This document shows, piece after piece, positions 35,518 through 45,495 of a DNA stretch of 64,000 bases. The notes below the pieces were generated by a model, which searched no databases, had not been told where the DNA came from, and worked only from the letters and a program-made list of their open reading frames with translations. How positions within the stretch are numbered: the first letter of the stretch is position 1; every line of letters begins with the position of its first letter. The position numbers and the translations under genes were made by a program. Source of the stretch: Exiguobacterium sp. AM39-5BH (GTDB lineage Bacteria; Bacillota; Bacilli; Exiguobacteriales; Exiguobacteriaceae). The stretch lies in the NCBI RefSeq assembly GCF_003467445.1, contig NZ_QSGS01000001.1, forward strand, positions 124,001-188,000, in the 5' to 3' direction.

Positions 35518-35529
35518 AAACGTTAACAA
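35514..35529 (+). promoter_or_regulatory. cre upstream of pfkA
   Basis: GTGAAAACGTTAACAA fits WTGNAANCGNWNNCWW except its first base. It overlaps the accA stop codon and lies about 160 bases before pfkA, upstream of the likely promoter, a position compatible with activation by CcpA as known for the lactococcal las operon. Confidence 0.5.
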
Positions 35530-35665
35530 CCGCCTTGGATTCCCGTTAATTCACTCACGGGATGACTGCTTTTGAGCTTAGCCCATGCTTTTTTTTCACA
35601 TACTTGTGTTGTAAAACAAAGGTCAGACATGGTATTTTATTTTCAGATTTCGTTAAAACACATAA

Positions 35666-36646
<981 letters not shown>

Positions 36647-36742
36647 CGAGTAGCAGTGAATTCCACAGAGCCGGGATCAGGTCAAGCGACCCCCCGTTTT
36701 CTGTGTGTAGATGCCATACATTCCCCTAGGAGGTTTTTATTT

Positions 36743-38485
36743 ATGCGTAGAACGAAAATTGTATGTACGATTGGACCAGCTTCAGAGAAACGTCTTCCGG
36801 AAATGATTGAAGCCGGAATGAACGTCGCACGCCTCAACTTTTCACACGGTGACTATGAAGAGCACGGTGCACGTATCCGCGACATCCGTGAAGCAGCACA
36901 CGCTGCTGGCAAAGTGGTGACGATACTTCTTGACACGAAAGGTCCTGAAATCCGTACTCATACGTTTGAAGAAGGGAAAGCACTTCTTGAAAAAGGAAAA
37001 GAAGTCATAATCGTCTCAACTGAAGAAATCGTCGGAACGAAAGACCGTTTCTCAGTCACTTACGAAGGTCTCTATGAAGATGTAGAAGTCGGTTCGCGTA
37101 TCATGCTCGATGACGGACTGATCGGTCTAGTTGTCGTTGAGAAGCTCCCGAACCGTGACCTTCGTTGCGTCATCGAAAACGAAGGCGTCATCAAGACGAA
37201 GAAAGGTGTCAACTTGCCTAACGTCAAAGTGAACCTTCCTGCCCTTACAGACAAAGACATCGCCGACATCGAGTTCGGGATTTCGCAAGACATCGATGTC
37301 ATCGCGGCATCGTTCGTTCGCCGTGCCTCTGACGTCGTGGAGATTCGTCAACTTCTTGAGCGTAACAATGCATCGCACATCAAAATCTATCCGAAAATCG
37401 AGAACCAAGAAGGTGTGGATAACATCGACGAAATCTTAGCGATTTCAGATGGTTTGATGGTCGCTCGTGGTGACCTCGGAATCGAGATTCCGACTGAAGA
37501 AGTCACACCAGTCCAAAAAGAGTTGATTAAGAAGTGTAACGACCTCGGGAAACCGGTCATCACAGCTACACAAATGCTTGATTCGATGCAACGCAACCCG
37601 CGTCCAACACGTGCGGAAGCATCTGACGTTGCCAACGCCATCCTCGATGGTACGGATGCGGTCATGCTTTCTGGTGAGACGGCAGCAGGGGACTACCCAA
37701 TCGAGTCAGTTCAAATGCAAGCAGCGATCGCTGTTCGTACTGAGCAAATGCTCGACTATAAAAACTTGCTAAAAGATCGTCAGAAGCGCAGTGAGCATAC
37801 GGTAACGGATGCGATCTCACAAGCGGTTGCCCACACGGCAATCAACTTGAACGCGAAAGCAATCTTGACACCGACACAATCAGGTTATACGGCTGCTCGT
37901 ACAGCGAAGTATCGCCCAGAGGCGAACATCATCGCGGTCACAGAGTCAGAGCGTGTGGCACGTCAATTGAACCTCGTTTGGGGCGTGTACCCAATCGTGG
38001 CTGACACGATGCCGAACAACACGGATGAGATGTTGGTACAAGCTTCAGAAGCTGCTCGCCATGCTGGATTCGTCACAGACGGCGACCTCGTCGTCATCTC
38101 GGCTGGTATCCCGGCAGCGACGGCGGGTACGACGAACATGATGAAAGTTCATATCGTTGGACATGCGCTCGCAAACGGACGTGGAATCGGTGAGCGTGGT
38201 CTAGTCGGTGAAGTCGTCATCGCGAACAACGCGGAAGAAGCGAATGCAAAAGCGAAAGACGGGATGATTCTCGTCGCTCCATTCACAGATAAGGAAATGA
38301 TGCCAGCGATTGAAAAAGCGGCTGGAATCATCACTGAAGATGGTGGATTGACGAGCCACGCCGGCATCGTAGGTCCATCACTCCGTAAGCCGGTCATCGT
38401 CGGTGTCGAAACTGCGACATCAACGTTCCGCGATGGACAAATGATTTCAATTGACCCACTTACTGGTAAAATTTATAACGCGTAA
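36743..38485 (+). CDS. pyk: Pyruvate kinase with C-terminal PEP-utilizer-like domain
   Basis: Converts phosphoenolpyruvate and ADP to pyruvate and ATP. 580 residues: (beta/alpha)8 and B domains with [55 protein letters not shown] and [20 protein letters not shown]; an allosteric C domain; then the extra Bacillales domain with [19 protein letters not shown], related to the phosphohistidine domain of PEP synthase. AGGAGG precedes ATG 36743. Longer in-frame codons upstream are not supported. Follows pfkA by about 96 bases and ends in a terminator. Confidence 0.97.
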   Translation: MRRTKIVCTIGPASEKRLPEMIEAGMNVARLNFSHGDYEEHGARIRDIREAAHAAGKVVTILLDTKGPEIRTHTFEEGKALLEKGKEVIIVSTEEIVGTKDRFSVTYEGLYEDVEVGSRIMLDDGLIGLVVVEKLPNRDLRCVIENEGVIKTKKGVNLPNVKVNLPALTDKDIADIEFGISQDIDVIAASFVRRASDVVEIRQLLERNNASHIKIYPKIENQEGVDNIDEILAISDGLMVARGDLGIEIPTEEVTPVQKELIKKCNDLGKPVITATQMLDSMQRNPRPTRAEASDVANAILDGTDAVMLSGETAAGDYPIESVQMQAAIAVRTEQMLDYKNLLKDRQKRSEHTVTDAISQAVAHTAINLNAKAILTPTQSGYTAARTAKYRPEANIIAVTESERVARQLNLVWGVYPIVADTMPNNTDEMLVQASEAARHAGFVTDGDLVVISAGIPAATAGTTNMMKVHIVGHALANGRGIGERGLVGEVVIANNAEEANAKAKDGMILVAPFTDKEMMPAIEKAAGIITEDGGLTSHAGIVGPSLRKPVIVGVETATSTFRDGQMISIDPLTGKIYNA

Positions 38486-38494
38486 TCGAATGAT

Positions 38495-38529
38495 AATTGA
38501 ACCGACTCTCTCAGGAGTCGGTTCTTTTT
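38495..38529 (+). terminator. Terminator after pyk
   Basis: AACCGACTC / GAGTCGGTT stem with a short CTC-rich loop followed by CTTTTTC. Confidence 0.85.
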
Positions 38530-38551
38530 CCATTCAGAAAGAGAGTGTGTG

Positions 38552-39016
38552 ATGAGTGCGTATTTATTCTTACTGCTACTCGTGTTGATCGGCGTCATCT
38601 CTCATAATCAGTCGGTCATCATTGCCAGTAGCGTCTTATTGATTATTAAAGCTGTCGGGTTCGGCGACCTGGTGTTCCCGACGCTCGCGTCGAAAGGAAT
38701 TCATTGGGGCGTAACGCTCATCACAATCGCCGTCCTCGTACCGATTGCGACCGGAGACATCGGATTCCGGGAATTGTGGAATAGTATTAAAGGTCCTGTC
38801 GGCATCATCGCGTTTGCCTCTGGAATCTTCGTCGCGCTCGCTGCGGGACAAGGGGTACAACTCATGCGAGTTGATCCCGTCGTGACGACAGCGCTGCTAG
38901 CAGGCACTATTCTCGCCGTCGGATTCATGAAAGGTGTACCGGTCGGACCACTCGTTGGAGCCGGTATCGCCGCTTTGATTTTAGGAGGATTTAGCTTCAT
39001 CCAAAAATGGCTCTGA
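38552..39016 (+). CDS. ytwI: DUF441 membrane protein (YtwI)
   Basis: 154-residue inner membrane protein of unknown function with four to five hydrophobic segments (YLFLLLLVLIGVISHNQS; WGVTLITIAVLVPIATGDIG; GIIAFASGIFVALAAGQGV; PLVGAGIAALILGG). The motif AGQGVQLMRVDP and the final GxPVGPLVGAG are DUF441 hallmarks. It stands between pyk and citZ as in Bacillus. ATG 38552 is preferred to GTG 38549; AAAGAGAG lies upstream. Confidence 0.9.
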   Translation: MSAYLFLLLLVLIGVISHNQSVIIASSVLLIIKAVGFGDLVFPTLASKGIHWGVTLITIAVLVPIATGDIGFRELWNSIKGPVGIIAFASGIFVALAAGQGVQLMRVDPVVTTALLAGTILAVGFMKGVPVGPLVGAGIAALILGGFSFIQKWL

Positions 39017-39029
39017 CATTTTTTTACGG

Positions 39030-39045
39030 CTGGATACGCTTACAT
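39030..39045 (+). promoter_or_regulatory. Weak cre-like site upstream of citZ
   Basis: CTGGATACGCTTACAT fits the cre consensus with two mismatches and lies just upstream of a TATACT -10 box (39068-39073). citZ is CcpA-repressed in B. subtilis. Confidence 0.35.
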
Positions 39046-39200
39046 TTCTTTTTTTTAGTAAATTGTTTATACTAGATAAAGGACAGGGTGGAGCGAAATC
39101 GAAACGGATTGGGGATAGTGTTCGAATCCCCGCCCTTATTCCCTACACACAGACTGTATGATGCGGTCAATCACTTTTAAAGACTGAGGGGGAGTTATTG

Positions 39201-40313
39201 ATGTCAACGACAAAAGGATTGGAAGGAATTGTGGCAGCGGCCTCGAAAGTCAGTTCGATTATCGACGGACAATTGACTTACGGAGGATACACAATTGATG
39301 ATTTGGCAGACCACGCCACGTTCGAAGAGGTTGTTTTCCTATTATGGAACGACCGACTTCCGAAAGCGGATGAATTAACCGAGTTCTCATCAGCACTCGT
39401 GAAAGAAGCGAAATTGCCAGAAGATGTCATTGTAACACTTGAGCGGGCTCCGAAATCCGCTAATGCAATGGCAACCATTCGGACAGCTCTTTCACAGCTC
39501 GCACTATATGATGAAGAGTCTGAAGATATGAGCACAGATGCGAACATGCGCAAAGCGATTCGTCTACAAGCTCAAGTCGCAACGATTGTTACTGCATTTG
39601 CACGTCTCCGTAAAGGTGAACAACCGGTTGCACCAAAGCCAGGATTGTCATATGCAGCCAACTTCTTATACATGTTGAATGGGGAAGAACCGACCGAAGC
39701 CGCTGAGAAGACGATTGACAAGGCGCTCATCCTTCATGCCGATCATGAGTTGAATGCATCCACGTTCACGGCCCGTGTTTGTGTCGCCACACTGTCTGAC
39801 ATTTACTCAGGTGTGACTGCAGCGATGGGCGCGCTCAAAGGTCCGCTTCATGGCGGCGCCAACGAGGCGGTCATGAAGATGCTCCACGAGATCGGTTCAG
39901 TCGACAAGGTCGAAGAGTACGTCCGTGGCAAGTTCGAACGTCGTGAGAAAATCATGGGCTTCGGGCACCGTGTTTATAAAGATGGCGATCCACGTGCGAA
40001 ACATTTGAAAGAAATGAGCCGTCAATTAACAGCCCAAATCGGTGAACCAGAATGGTATGAAATGTCTGAGAAAATCGACCATCTCGTTGAGACAGAAAAA
40101 GGTTTGAAGCCGAACGTCGATTTCTATTCGGCGTCAACGTATTACGCGCTCGGTCTCGATGAAGAATTGTTCACACCGATCTTTGCGGTCTCACGCATGT
40201 CGGGTTGGATTGCCCACATCCTTGAACAGTACGCGGATAACCGTTTGATTCGTCCTCGCGCTGAATACGTCGGCGAGACGAACCGATCATACGTCCCAGT
40301 GAACGAACGTTAA
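39201..40313 (+). CDS. citZ: Citrate synthase
   Basis: Condenses acetyl-CoA and oxaloacetate. 370 residues, short Gram-positive type. Catalytic residues visible: His in GPLHGGANEA, His in GFGHRVYKDGDPRA, Asp in NVDFYSASTYYALG. GGGGGAG precedes ATG 39201. A leader of about 125 bases with a GGGGAT...ATCCCC hairpin separates the promoter from the start. First gene of the citZ-icd-mdh cluster, the Bacillus order. Confidence 0.97.
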   Translation: MSTTKGLEGIVAAASKVSSIIDGQLTYGGYTIDDLADHATFEEVVFLLWNDRLPKADELTEFSSALVKEAKLPEDVIVTLERAPKSANAMATIRTALSQLALYDEESEDMSTDANMRKAIRLQAQVATIVTAFARLRKGEQPVAPKPGLSYAANFLYMLNGEEPTEAAEKTIDKALILHADHELNASTFTARVCVATLSDIYSGVTAAMGALKGPLHGGANEAVMKMLHEIGSVDKVEEYVRGKFERREKIMGFGHRVYKDGDPRAKHLKEMSRQLTAQIGEPEWYEMSEKIDHLVETEKGLKPNVDFYSASTYYALGLDEELFTPIFAVSRMSGWIAHILEQYADNRLIRPRAEYVGETNRSYVPVNER

Positions 40314-40376
40314 TTGACGCCGAACGAGAAGTTCGGTCACATTTTAGACATAAATTTTGGTAAACTAACAATTGAC

Positions 40377-40402
40377 GTAGGTCGGCGCTCGCGTCGGCCT
40401 AC
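40377..40402 (+). other. Stable intercistronic hairpin between citZ and icd
   Basis: GTAGGTCGGCG-CTCG-CGTCGGCCTAC, eleven pairs with two G-T wobbles, no T tract after it, 26 bases before the icd start. More likely an mRNA stability or processing element than a terminator. Confidence 0.6.
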
Positions 40403-40427
40403 AAAAATGTACTTAGGGGGATTCATT

Positions 40428-41699
40428 ATGTTGACACAAAACGAAAAGATTACAGTTGAAAACGGTGTATTAAACGTACCGAACGTACCGACGATTCCAT
40501 TTATCATCGGCGACGGCACAGGACCTGATATTTGGAACGCTTCAGTGCGTGTCTTTGATGCGGCTGTCGAAAAAGCATACGGCGGCGAGAAGAAAATCGA
40601 ATGGATGGAAGTGTACGCTGGGGAGAAGGCGTTCAACCAAAAAGGCGAATGGCTTCCAAACGAGACACTCGATCAAATCCGTGAATATTTGATTGCGATT
40701 AAAGGCCCATTGACGACACCGGTCGGCGGTGGAATCCGTTCACTCAACGTCGCCCTCCGTCAAGAACTTGACTTGTACACGTGCTTGCGTCCGGTCCGTT
40801 ACTTCACAGGCGTCCCGTCACCGGTCAAACGCCCAGAAGATACAGACATGGTCATCTTCCGTGAGAACACAGAGGATATCTACGCCGGAATCGAATACGC
40901 GTCAGGCAGCGACGAAGTGAAGAAATTGATTTCATTCTTGGAAGAAGAGATGAACGTCAACAAAATCCGTTTCCCAGAAACGTCTGGAATCGGCATCAAA
41001 CCAATCTCGTCTGAAGGAACGAAACGTCTTGTGCGCGCGGCTCTCGAGTACGCGATCGCGAACAACCGTAAATCGCTCACGCTCGTCCATAAAGGGAACA
41101 TCATGAAGTTCACAGAAGGCGCCTTCAAAAACTGGGGTTATGAGCTCGCTGAAGAAGAGTACGGCGACAAGGTCTTCACATGGGCGCAGTATGACCGCAT
41201 CAAAGCAGAGTCAGGCGAAGCGGCTGCGAACGAAGCGCAATCGAAAGCAGAAGCAGAAGGGAAGATCATCGTAAAAGATTCGATTGCCGATATCTTCTTG
41301 CAACAGATTTTGACACGTCCGCGTGAGTTCGATGTCGTCGCGACAATGAACTTGAACGGGGACTACATCTCGGATGCACTCGCTGCCCAAGTCGGCGGAA
41401 TCGGGATCGCGCCAGGAGCGAACATCAACTATGTGACCGGCCATGCCATCTTCGAAGCGACACACGGTACAGCACCGAAGTATGCTGGCCTCGACAAGGT
41501 CAATCCGTCATCGGTCATCTTGTCAGGTGAGATGATGCTCCGTCACATGAACTGGAACGAAGCGGCTGACCTTATCATCAACTCGATGGAGAAGACGATC
41601 GCCTCGAAAGTCGTCACATACGATTTCGCCCGTCTCATGGACGGCGCGACTGAAGTGAAGTGTTCAGAGTTTGCGGATGAATTAATTAAAAACATGTAA
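40428..41699 (+). CDS. icd: Isocitrate dehydrogenase (NADP)
   Basis: Oxidises isocitrate to 2-oxoglutarate. 423 residues from ATG 40428 behind TTAGGGGG. Signatures: [30 protein letters not shown] (substrate loop with the serine equivalent to the E. coli phosphorylation site), [43 protein letters not shown], and [13 protein letters not shown] near the coenzyme site. Codons upstream in frame to 40314 are not supported. Followed 30 bases later by mdh without a terminator. Confidence 0.97.
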   Translation: MLTQNEKITVENGVLNVPNVPTIPFIIGDGTGPDIWNASVRVFDAAVEKAYGGEKKIEWMEVYAGEKAFNQKGEWLPNETLDQIREYLIAIKGPLTTPVGGGIRSLNVALRQELDLYTCLRPVRYFTGVPSPVKRPEDTDMVIFRENTEDIYAGIEYASGSDEVKKLISFLEEEMNVNKIRFPETSGIGIKPISSEGTKRLVRAALEYAIANNRKSLTLVHKGNIMKFTEGAFKNWGYELAEEEYGDKVFTWAQYDRIKAESGEAAANEAQSKAEAEGKIIVKDSIADIFLQQILTRPREFDVVATMNLNGDYISDALAAQVGGIGIAPGANINYVTGHAIFEATHGTAPKYAGLDKVNPSSVILSGEMMLRHMNWNEAADLIINSMEKTIASKVVTYDFARLMDGATEVKCSEFADELIKNM

Positions 41700-41729
41700 G
41701 ACATCAGCCAAACCAAGGGGGAGAGCACT

Positions 41730-42665
41730 ATGATTCGTCGCAATAAAATCTCGGTTATCGGTAGCGGATTCACGGGGGCCACGACGGCACTGTATTTGGC
41801 TCAAAAAGAGCTCGGTAACGTCGTGTTGCTCGATATCAAAGAGAACGAGAACCCGACGAAAGGAAAAGCGCTCGATATGCAAGAGACGGCGCCGATACAA
41901 GGGTTTGACTCGTGGATCACGGGGACGTCCGACTATGCGGATACAGCGGAATCGGATATCGTCGTCATCACAGCGGGCATTGCACGCAAGCCGGGCATGA
42001 GCCGGGACGACCTCGTCTCGACGAATGCCAAAGTGATGCGGGCGGTCACGAAAGAAGTGGCCCGATACTCGCCTGATGCGATTATCATCGTCTTGACGAA
42101 CCCGGTCGACGCGATGACGTACGCCGCTTTCAAAGAGTCAGGATTCCCGAAAGAGCGAGTCATCGGTCAATCTGGTGTGCTCGATACGGCCCGGTTCCGG
42201 ACGTTCGTCGCTGCGGAGTTGAATATCTCTGTGAAGGACGTCTCAGGATTCGTGCTCGGCGGGCACGGGGATGACATGGTCCCGCTCATCCGTTATTCGT
42301 ACGCGGGGGGAATCCCGCTCGAGAAATTGTTGCCGACCGACCGCATCGACGCGATCGTCAATCGGACCCGTAAAGGCGGCGGCGAGATTGTCCAACTGCT
42401 CGGGAACGGATCGGCCTACTATGCGCCGGCGGCAGCCATCGTCGAGATGGTTGAAGCCATCCTCAAAGATCAACGGCGGATTTTACCGGCCATCGCATAT
42501 CTCGACGGCGAATACGGGTTCCACGACTTGTATCTCGGTGTCCCGACGATTCTTGGTGCGAACGGGATTGAACGTGTGCTCGAACTTGAATTGACGGAAG
42601 AGGAGACGGCGGCGCTACAACGCTCAGCCGACTCGGTGCGCTCCGTCTTGAATGTCCTCAACTGA
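41730..42665 (+). CDS. mdh: Malate dehydrogenase
   Basis: Oxidises malate to oxaloacetate with NAD. 311 residues, LDH-like [20 protein letters not shown] is the NAD loop, acidic VVLLDI specifies [16 protein letters not shown] carries the substrate arginine (Arg rather than Gln means malate), [10 protein letters not shown], and [14 protein letters not shown] the catalytic histidine. AAGGGGG precedes the ATG. Last gene of the citZ-icd-mdh operon, then a terminator and phoPR. Confidence 0.97.
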   Translation: MIRRNKISVIGSGFTGATTALYLAQKELGNVVLLDIKENENPTKGKALDMQETAPIQGFDSWITGTSDYADTAESDIVVITAGIARKPGMSRDDLVSTNAKVMRAVTKEVARYSPDAIIIVLTNPVDAMTYAAFKESGFPKERVIGQSGVLDTARFRTFVAAELNISVKDVSGFVLGGHGDDMVPLIRYSYAGGIPLEKLLPTDRIDAIVNRTRKGGGEIVQLLGNGSAYYAPAAAIVEMVEAILKDQRRILPAIAYLDGEYGFHDLYLGVPTILGANGIERVLELELTEEETAALQRSADSVRSVLNVLN

Positions 42666-42670
42666 GGGCT

Positions 42671-42702
42671 TACCTCTCTGCTTCTGCAGACGAGGTTTTT
42701 TA
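42671..42702 (+). terminator. Terminator after mdh
   Basis: ACCTC-TCTGC-TTCT-GCAGA-C-GAGGT stem with one bulged base, followed by TTTTT. Confidence 0.8.
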
Positions 42703-42859
42703 TATAGTTGGTTTTTGAGAAGTGCATGTTAAACTGAAAACAGCGTTCAGATTGTTTTGTTTTTGTAAAGAACTGCTTTGTGATTGGTCGGACGCATCAT
42801 TGATTTGTAAAATAGACCATGTACTCAACTGAATAAATAAATTAGAGGGGGAACCCAAT

Positions 42860-43564
42860 GTGGCCGAAAAAGTGATTGTTGTCGATGACGAGGTGTCGAT
42901 TGCGACATTGTTAAAGTTTAATTTGGAGCAGGCCGGTTTTGAGGTCGAGACGGCGCACGACGGGAAGACCGGACTTGAACTCGCCGAGAAGCAGGATGCT
43001 GTCTTAATCGTTCTCGATTTGATGTTACCCGAGATGGACGGTCTTGAAGTTTGTAAACGGCTCCGCCAACAAAAAGTAAATACACCGATTCTTATGTTGA
43101 CGGCGAAAGACGATGAGTTCGATAAAGTGCTCGGCCTCGAACTTGGCGCTGATGACTATTTGACGAAGCCGTTCAGTCCTCGAGAAGTCGTGGCACGAGT
43201 CAAAGCCATCTTACGTAGGTCAGCCCCACAAGAAGTACCGGCGACGGACGCGGACGTCATAGAGATTGGTGAGGTGAAAATCATCACGTCGAACTATGAA
43301 GTGTTTAAAAATGGTGAACGACTTGAGTTGACGCCGAAAGAGTTCGAATTGTTGGCTTATCTCGCCAAAAACAAAGGCCGAGTGCTGACGCGTGACCAGT
43401 TGCTGTCGGCCATCTGGAATTACGATTTTGTGGGCGATACACGCATCGTCGACGTTCATATTAGCCACCTTCGGGAGAAGATTGAACCGGTAACGAAGAA
43501 ACCGACCTATATTAAGACGATTCGTGGTCTCGGTTATAAAATGGAAGAGCCGATGGTCGAATGA
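42860..43564 (+). CDS. phoP: Phosphate response regulator PhoP (OmpR family)
   Basis: 234 residues: receiver domain (1-120) with acidic pair VVDDEVS, phosphorylatable Asp in IVLDLMLPEMDG (about residue 52), Thr in MLTAKDDE and Lys in LTKPFSPRE; C-terminal winged helix (about 135-232) with LTPKEFELLAYL and RGLGYKMEEP. The order mdh-phoP-phoR-polA is that of Bacillus, which supports PhoP rather than WalR. The start is GTG 42860 behind AGAGGGGG; the ATG two bases before is out of frame. It overlaps phoR by four bases. Confidence 0.93.
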   Translation: MAEKVIVVDDEVSIATLLKFNLEQAGFEVETAHDGKTGLELAEKQDAVLIVLDLMLPEMDGLEVCKRLRQQKVNTPILMLTAKDDEFDKVLGLELGADDYLTKPFSPREVVARVKAILRRSAPQEVPATDADVIEIGEVKIITSNYEVFKNGERLELTPKEFELLAYLAKNKGRVLTRDQLLSAIWNYDFVGDTRIVDVHISHLREKIEPVTKKPTYIKTIRGLGYKMEEPMVE

Positions 43565-45288
43565 AGACGTACCGCTCGCGTTTTTTGACGACGCTCATCT
43601 TACTTGTGACGGGCGTATTATTGACTCTTGGGATCGTGCTTGGTCAATTGTTCAAAGATTTTTATTTGGACTCAGAACGCGACCGTTTAAAAGAAGACGC
43701 TAAACTCGCAGCCTTGTATTTGAATGGTGGCGAACTTACGGCGATTCAAGAGTACGTCGGGCAAATCAATGACGAGAGCAGTTTTGATATTTTGCTACTT
43801 AATCGTCGGATGGAAGTCATCGCCGGGACACCATTTCGAGTCGGTTCATTTGATTTGCGGAAAGGCATCGCTTCCATTCCGGAGAGCGGGGCGTTTGGCA
43901 ACGAGAAACGCGAAGATTTGATTCAGTTCACGAAACCGATTGAACTATCGTCGGGCGAGACTGTGTATCTCAGCTTTATCCGCTACGTGTCCGATTTGGA
44001 GAACGTCTACAATCGGATCTGGCTGACCATCGCCTTGGCCTTGGTGTTCTCGTTCTTCTTGATTCTTTTTGTGTTGCAAAATTTAACGAATCAATTTATT
44101 CGCCCGATTGATGAGGCGACCATCGTCTTGCGTGAACTTGCGGATGGGAACTATCGGGCCCGCGTCTACGAGTTGCGTAACGACGAAGAAACTGGCAGTT
44201 TGGCCGGCTCCATTAACGTGCTCGCTCGTAACCTTGAGACGATTTCGCTCGGTGAATCGGTCCAGCGAGCGAGATTAGAATCACTCATTGAGTATATGGG
44301 GGCCGGTTTGCTCCTTGTCGATGAGCGTGGCATCGTGACGCTTGTCAACCGTTCGTATCGCGATATGTTTCAATACGATGATATGATGATTGGTCAGTTT
44401 TATCATGGGATTTTACCGAGTCCAGACGTCGAGACGTTGATTGAAGATGTATATTTGACGGAAGAACCACATCGACGTCAATTGTCGATTCGGTCGGGCT
44501 TTAATCAGAAGACGTATATGGTGTCTGCGGCACCGATTTTCAGCGACACGGGCATGTTGCGTGGAACAACGTTATTGTTTAACGACATCACCGAATTGAA
44601 ACGGCTCGAGAAAATGCGCAAAGATTTTGTTGCGAACGTCAGCCATGAACTGAAGACACCGCTCACGTCGATTCGTGGCTTTAGCGAGACACTTCTCGAC
44701 GGGGCGAAAGAAGTTCCCGAACTCCGGAATCAGTTCTTGGATATTATCCAAAAAGAAGCGACTCGCATGCAGATGCTCGTCGAAGACCTGCTTGAACTGT
44801 CAAGGCTCGAGCGTGAAGACTTCCATTTAGAATTCGCACCGGTCCAACTCAATCGACTCGTGGAAGAAGTTTGTCTGATGCTCAGTCAAAAAGCAGAACG
44901 GAAATCGATTCAATTGGAATCGCACCATGATGGAGAAGTCATTTTGCAAGCGGACATGAACCGCCTCAAACAAGTCATTTTGAACCTTGTTGCCAATGCC
45001 ATCAACTATTCACCGGAAGGCAGTCAGATCGAGATTAAGGTCGAGAAGAGACGGGATGGCTCTTATTTGATCGTCAAAGACAATGGGATCGGCATCGCAC
45101 CGAAAGAAGTGGGTCGAATTTTTGAACGGTTCTATCGGGTCGATAAAGCACGGAGCCGAAACTCCGGCGGGACGGGTCTTGGCCTTGCCATCGTCAAACA
45201 TATCGTCGATCTCCATCACGCGACGATTCAAGTCGACAGCGTCGAAGGTGAAGGAACGACATTCATCATCAAATTCCCGAGTGCTTAA
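43561..45288 (+). CDS. phoR: Sensor histidine kinase PhoR
   Basis: 575-residue membrane kinase partner of PhoP. Two membrane segments (about 10-30 and 155-177) flank an extracytoplasmic domain; HAMP (about 180-232), PAS (about 240-345), HisKA with VSHELKTPLTSIRGF (His at residue 362), and HATPase with NLVANAINYSPEGS, KDNGIGIAP and GGTGLGLAIVKHIV. Translation is coupled to phoP by ATGA overlap. In Bacillus the pair responds to phosphate limitation and wall teichoic acid status. Confidence 0.94.
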   Translation: MKTYRSRFLTTLILLVTGVLLTLGIVLGQLFKDFYLDSERDRLKEDAKLAALYLNGGELTAIQEYVGQINDESSFDILLLNRRMEVIAGTPFRVGSFDLRKGIASIPESGAFGNEKREDLIQFTKPIELSSGETVYLSFIRYVSDLENVYNRIWLTIALALVFSFFLILFVLQNLTNQFIRPIDEATIVLRELADGNYRARVYELRNDEETGSLAGSINVLARNLETISLGESVQRARLESLIEYMGAGLLLVDERGIVTLVNRSYRDMFQYDDMMIGQFYHGILPSPDVETLIEDVYLTEEPHRRQLSIRSGFNQKTYMVSAAPIFSDTGMLRGTTLLFNDITELKRLEKMRKDFVANVSHELKTPLTSIRGFSETLLDGAKEVPELRNQFLDIIQKEATRMQMLVEDLLELSRLEREDFHLEFAPVQLNRLVEEVCLMLSQKAERKSIQLESHHDGEVILQADMNRLKQVILNLVANAINYSPEGSQIEIKVEKRRDGSYLIVKDNGIGIAPKEVGRIFERFYRVDKARSRNSGGTGLGLAIVKHIVDLHHATIQVDSVEGEGTTFIIKFPSA

Positions 45289-45404
45289 CAAGGAATTCAT
45301 GGCGAATTCATACCGGCTTTACAAAGCGATGCTACTTTATAGATGAGACCTCTTCATCATCTCGTGCCTCGATTGGTGCTCATCTCCACGCGATCGGGAA
45401 GATT

Positions 45405-45441
45405 GACCTTTTTCTAGTTTCTAGAAAAGGGTCTTTTTTTT
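45405..45441 (+). terminator. Terminator after phoR
   Basis: Thirteen-base stem GACCTTTTTCTAG / CTAGAAAAGGGTC (one G-T pair), TTT loop, eight T. The 116 bases between phoR and this hairpin show nothing else. Confidence 0.9.
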
Positions 45442-45495
45442 CGAACGCCTGTGCCCGTATGATATGATGGAATAAGATAGAATGGAGGTTGTCCA

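Noticed and set aside
35520..35610. Terminator between accA and pfkA
   Set aside because: CCCGT/ACGGG is only five pairs and the T8 tract at about 35588 is too far from it, so a functional terminator is not supported.
42858..42860. ATG at 42858 as the phoP start
   Set aside because: Out of frame with the receiver domain; the GTG at 42860 is in frame and well spaced from AGAGGGGG.
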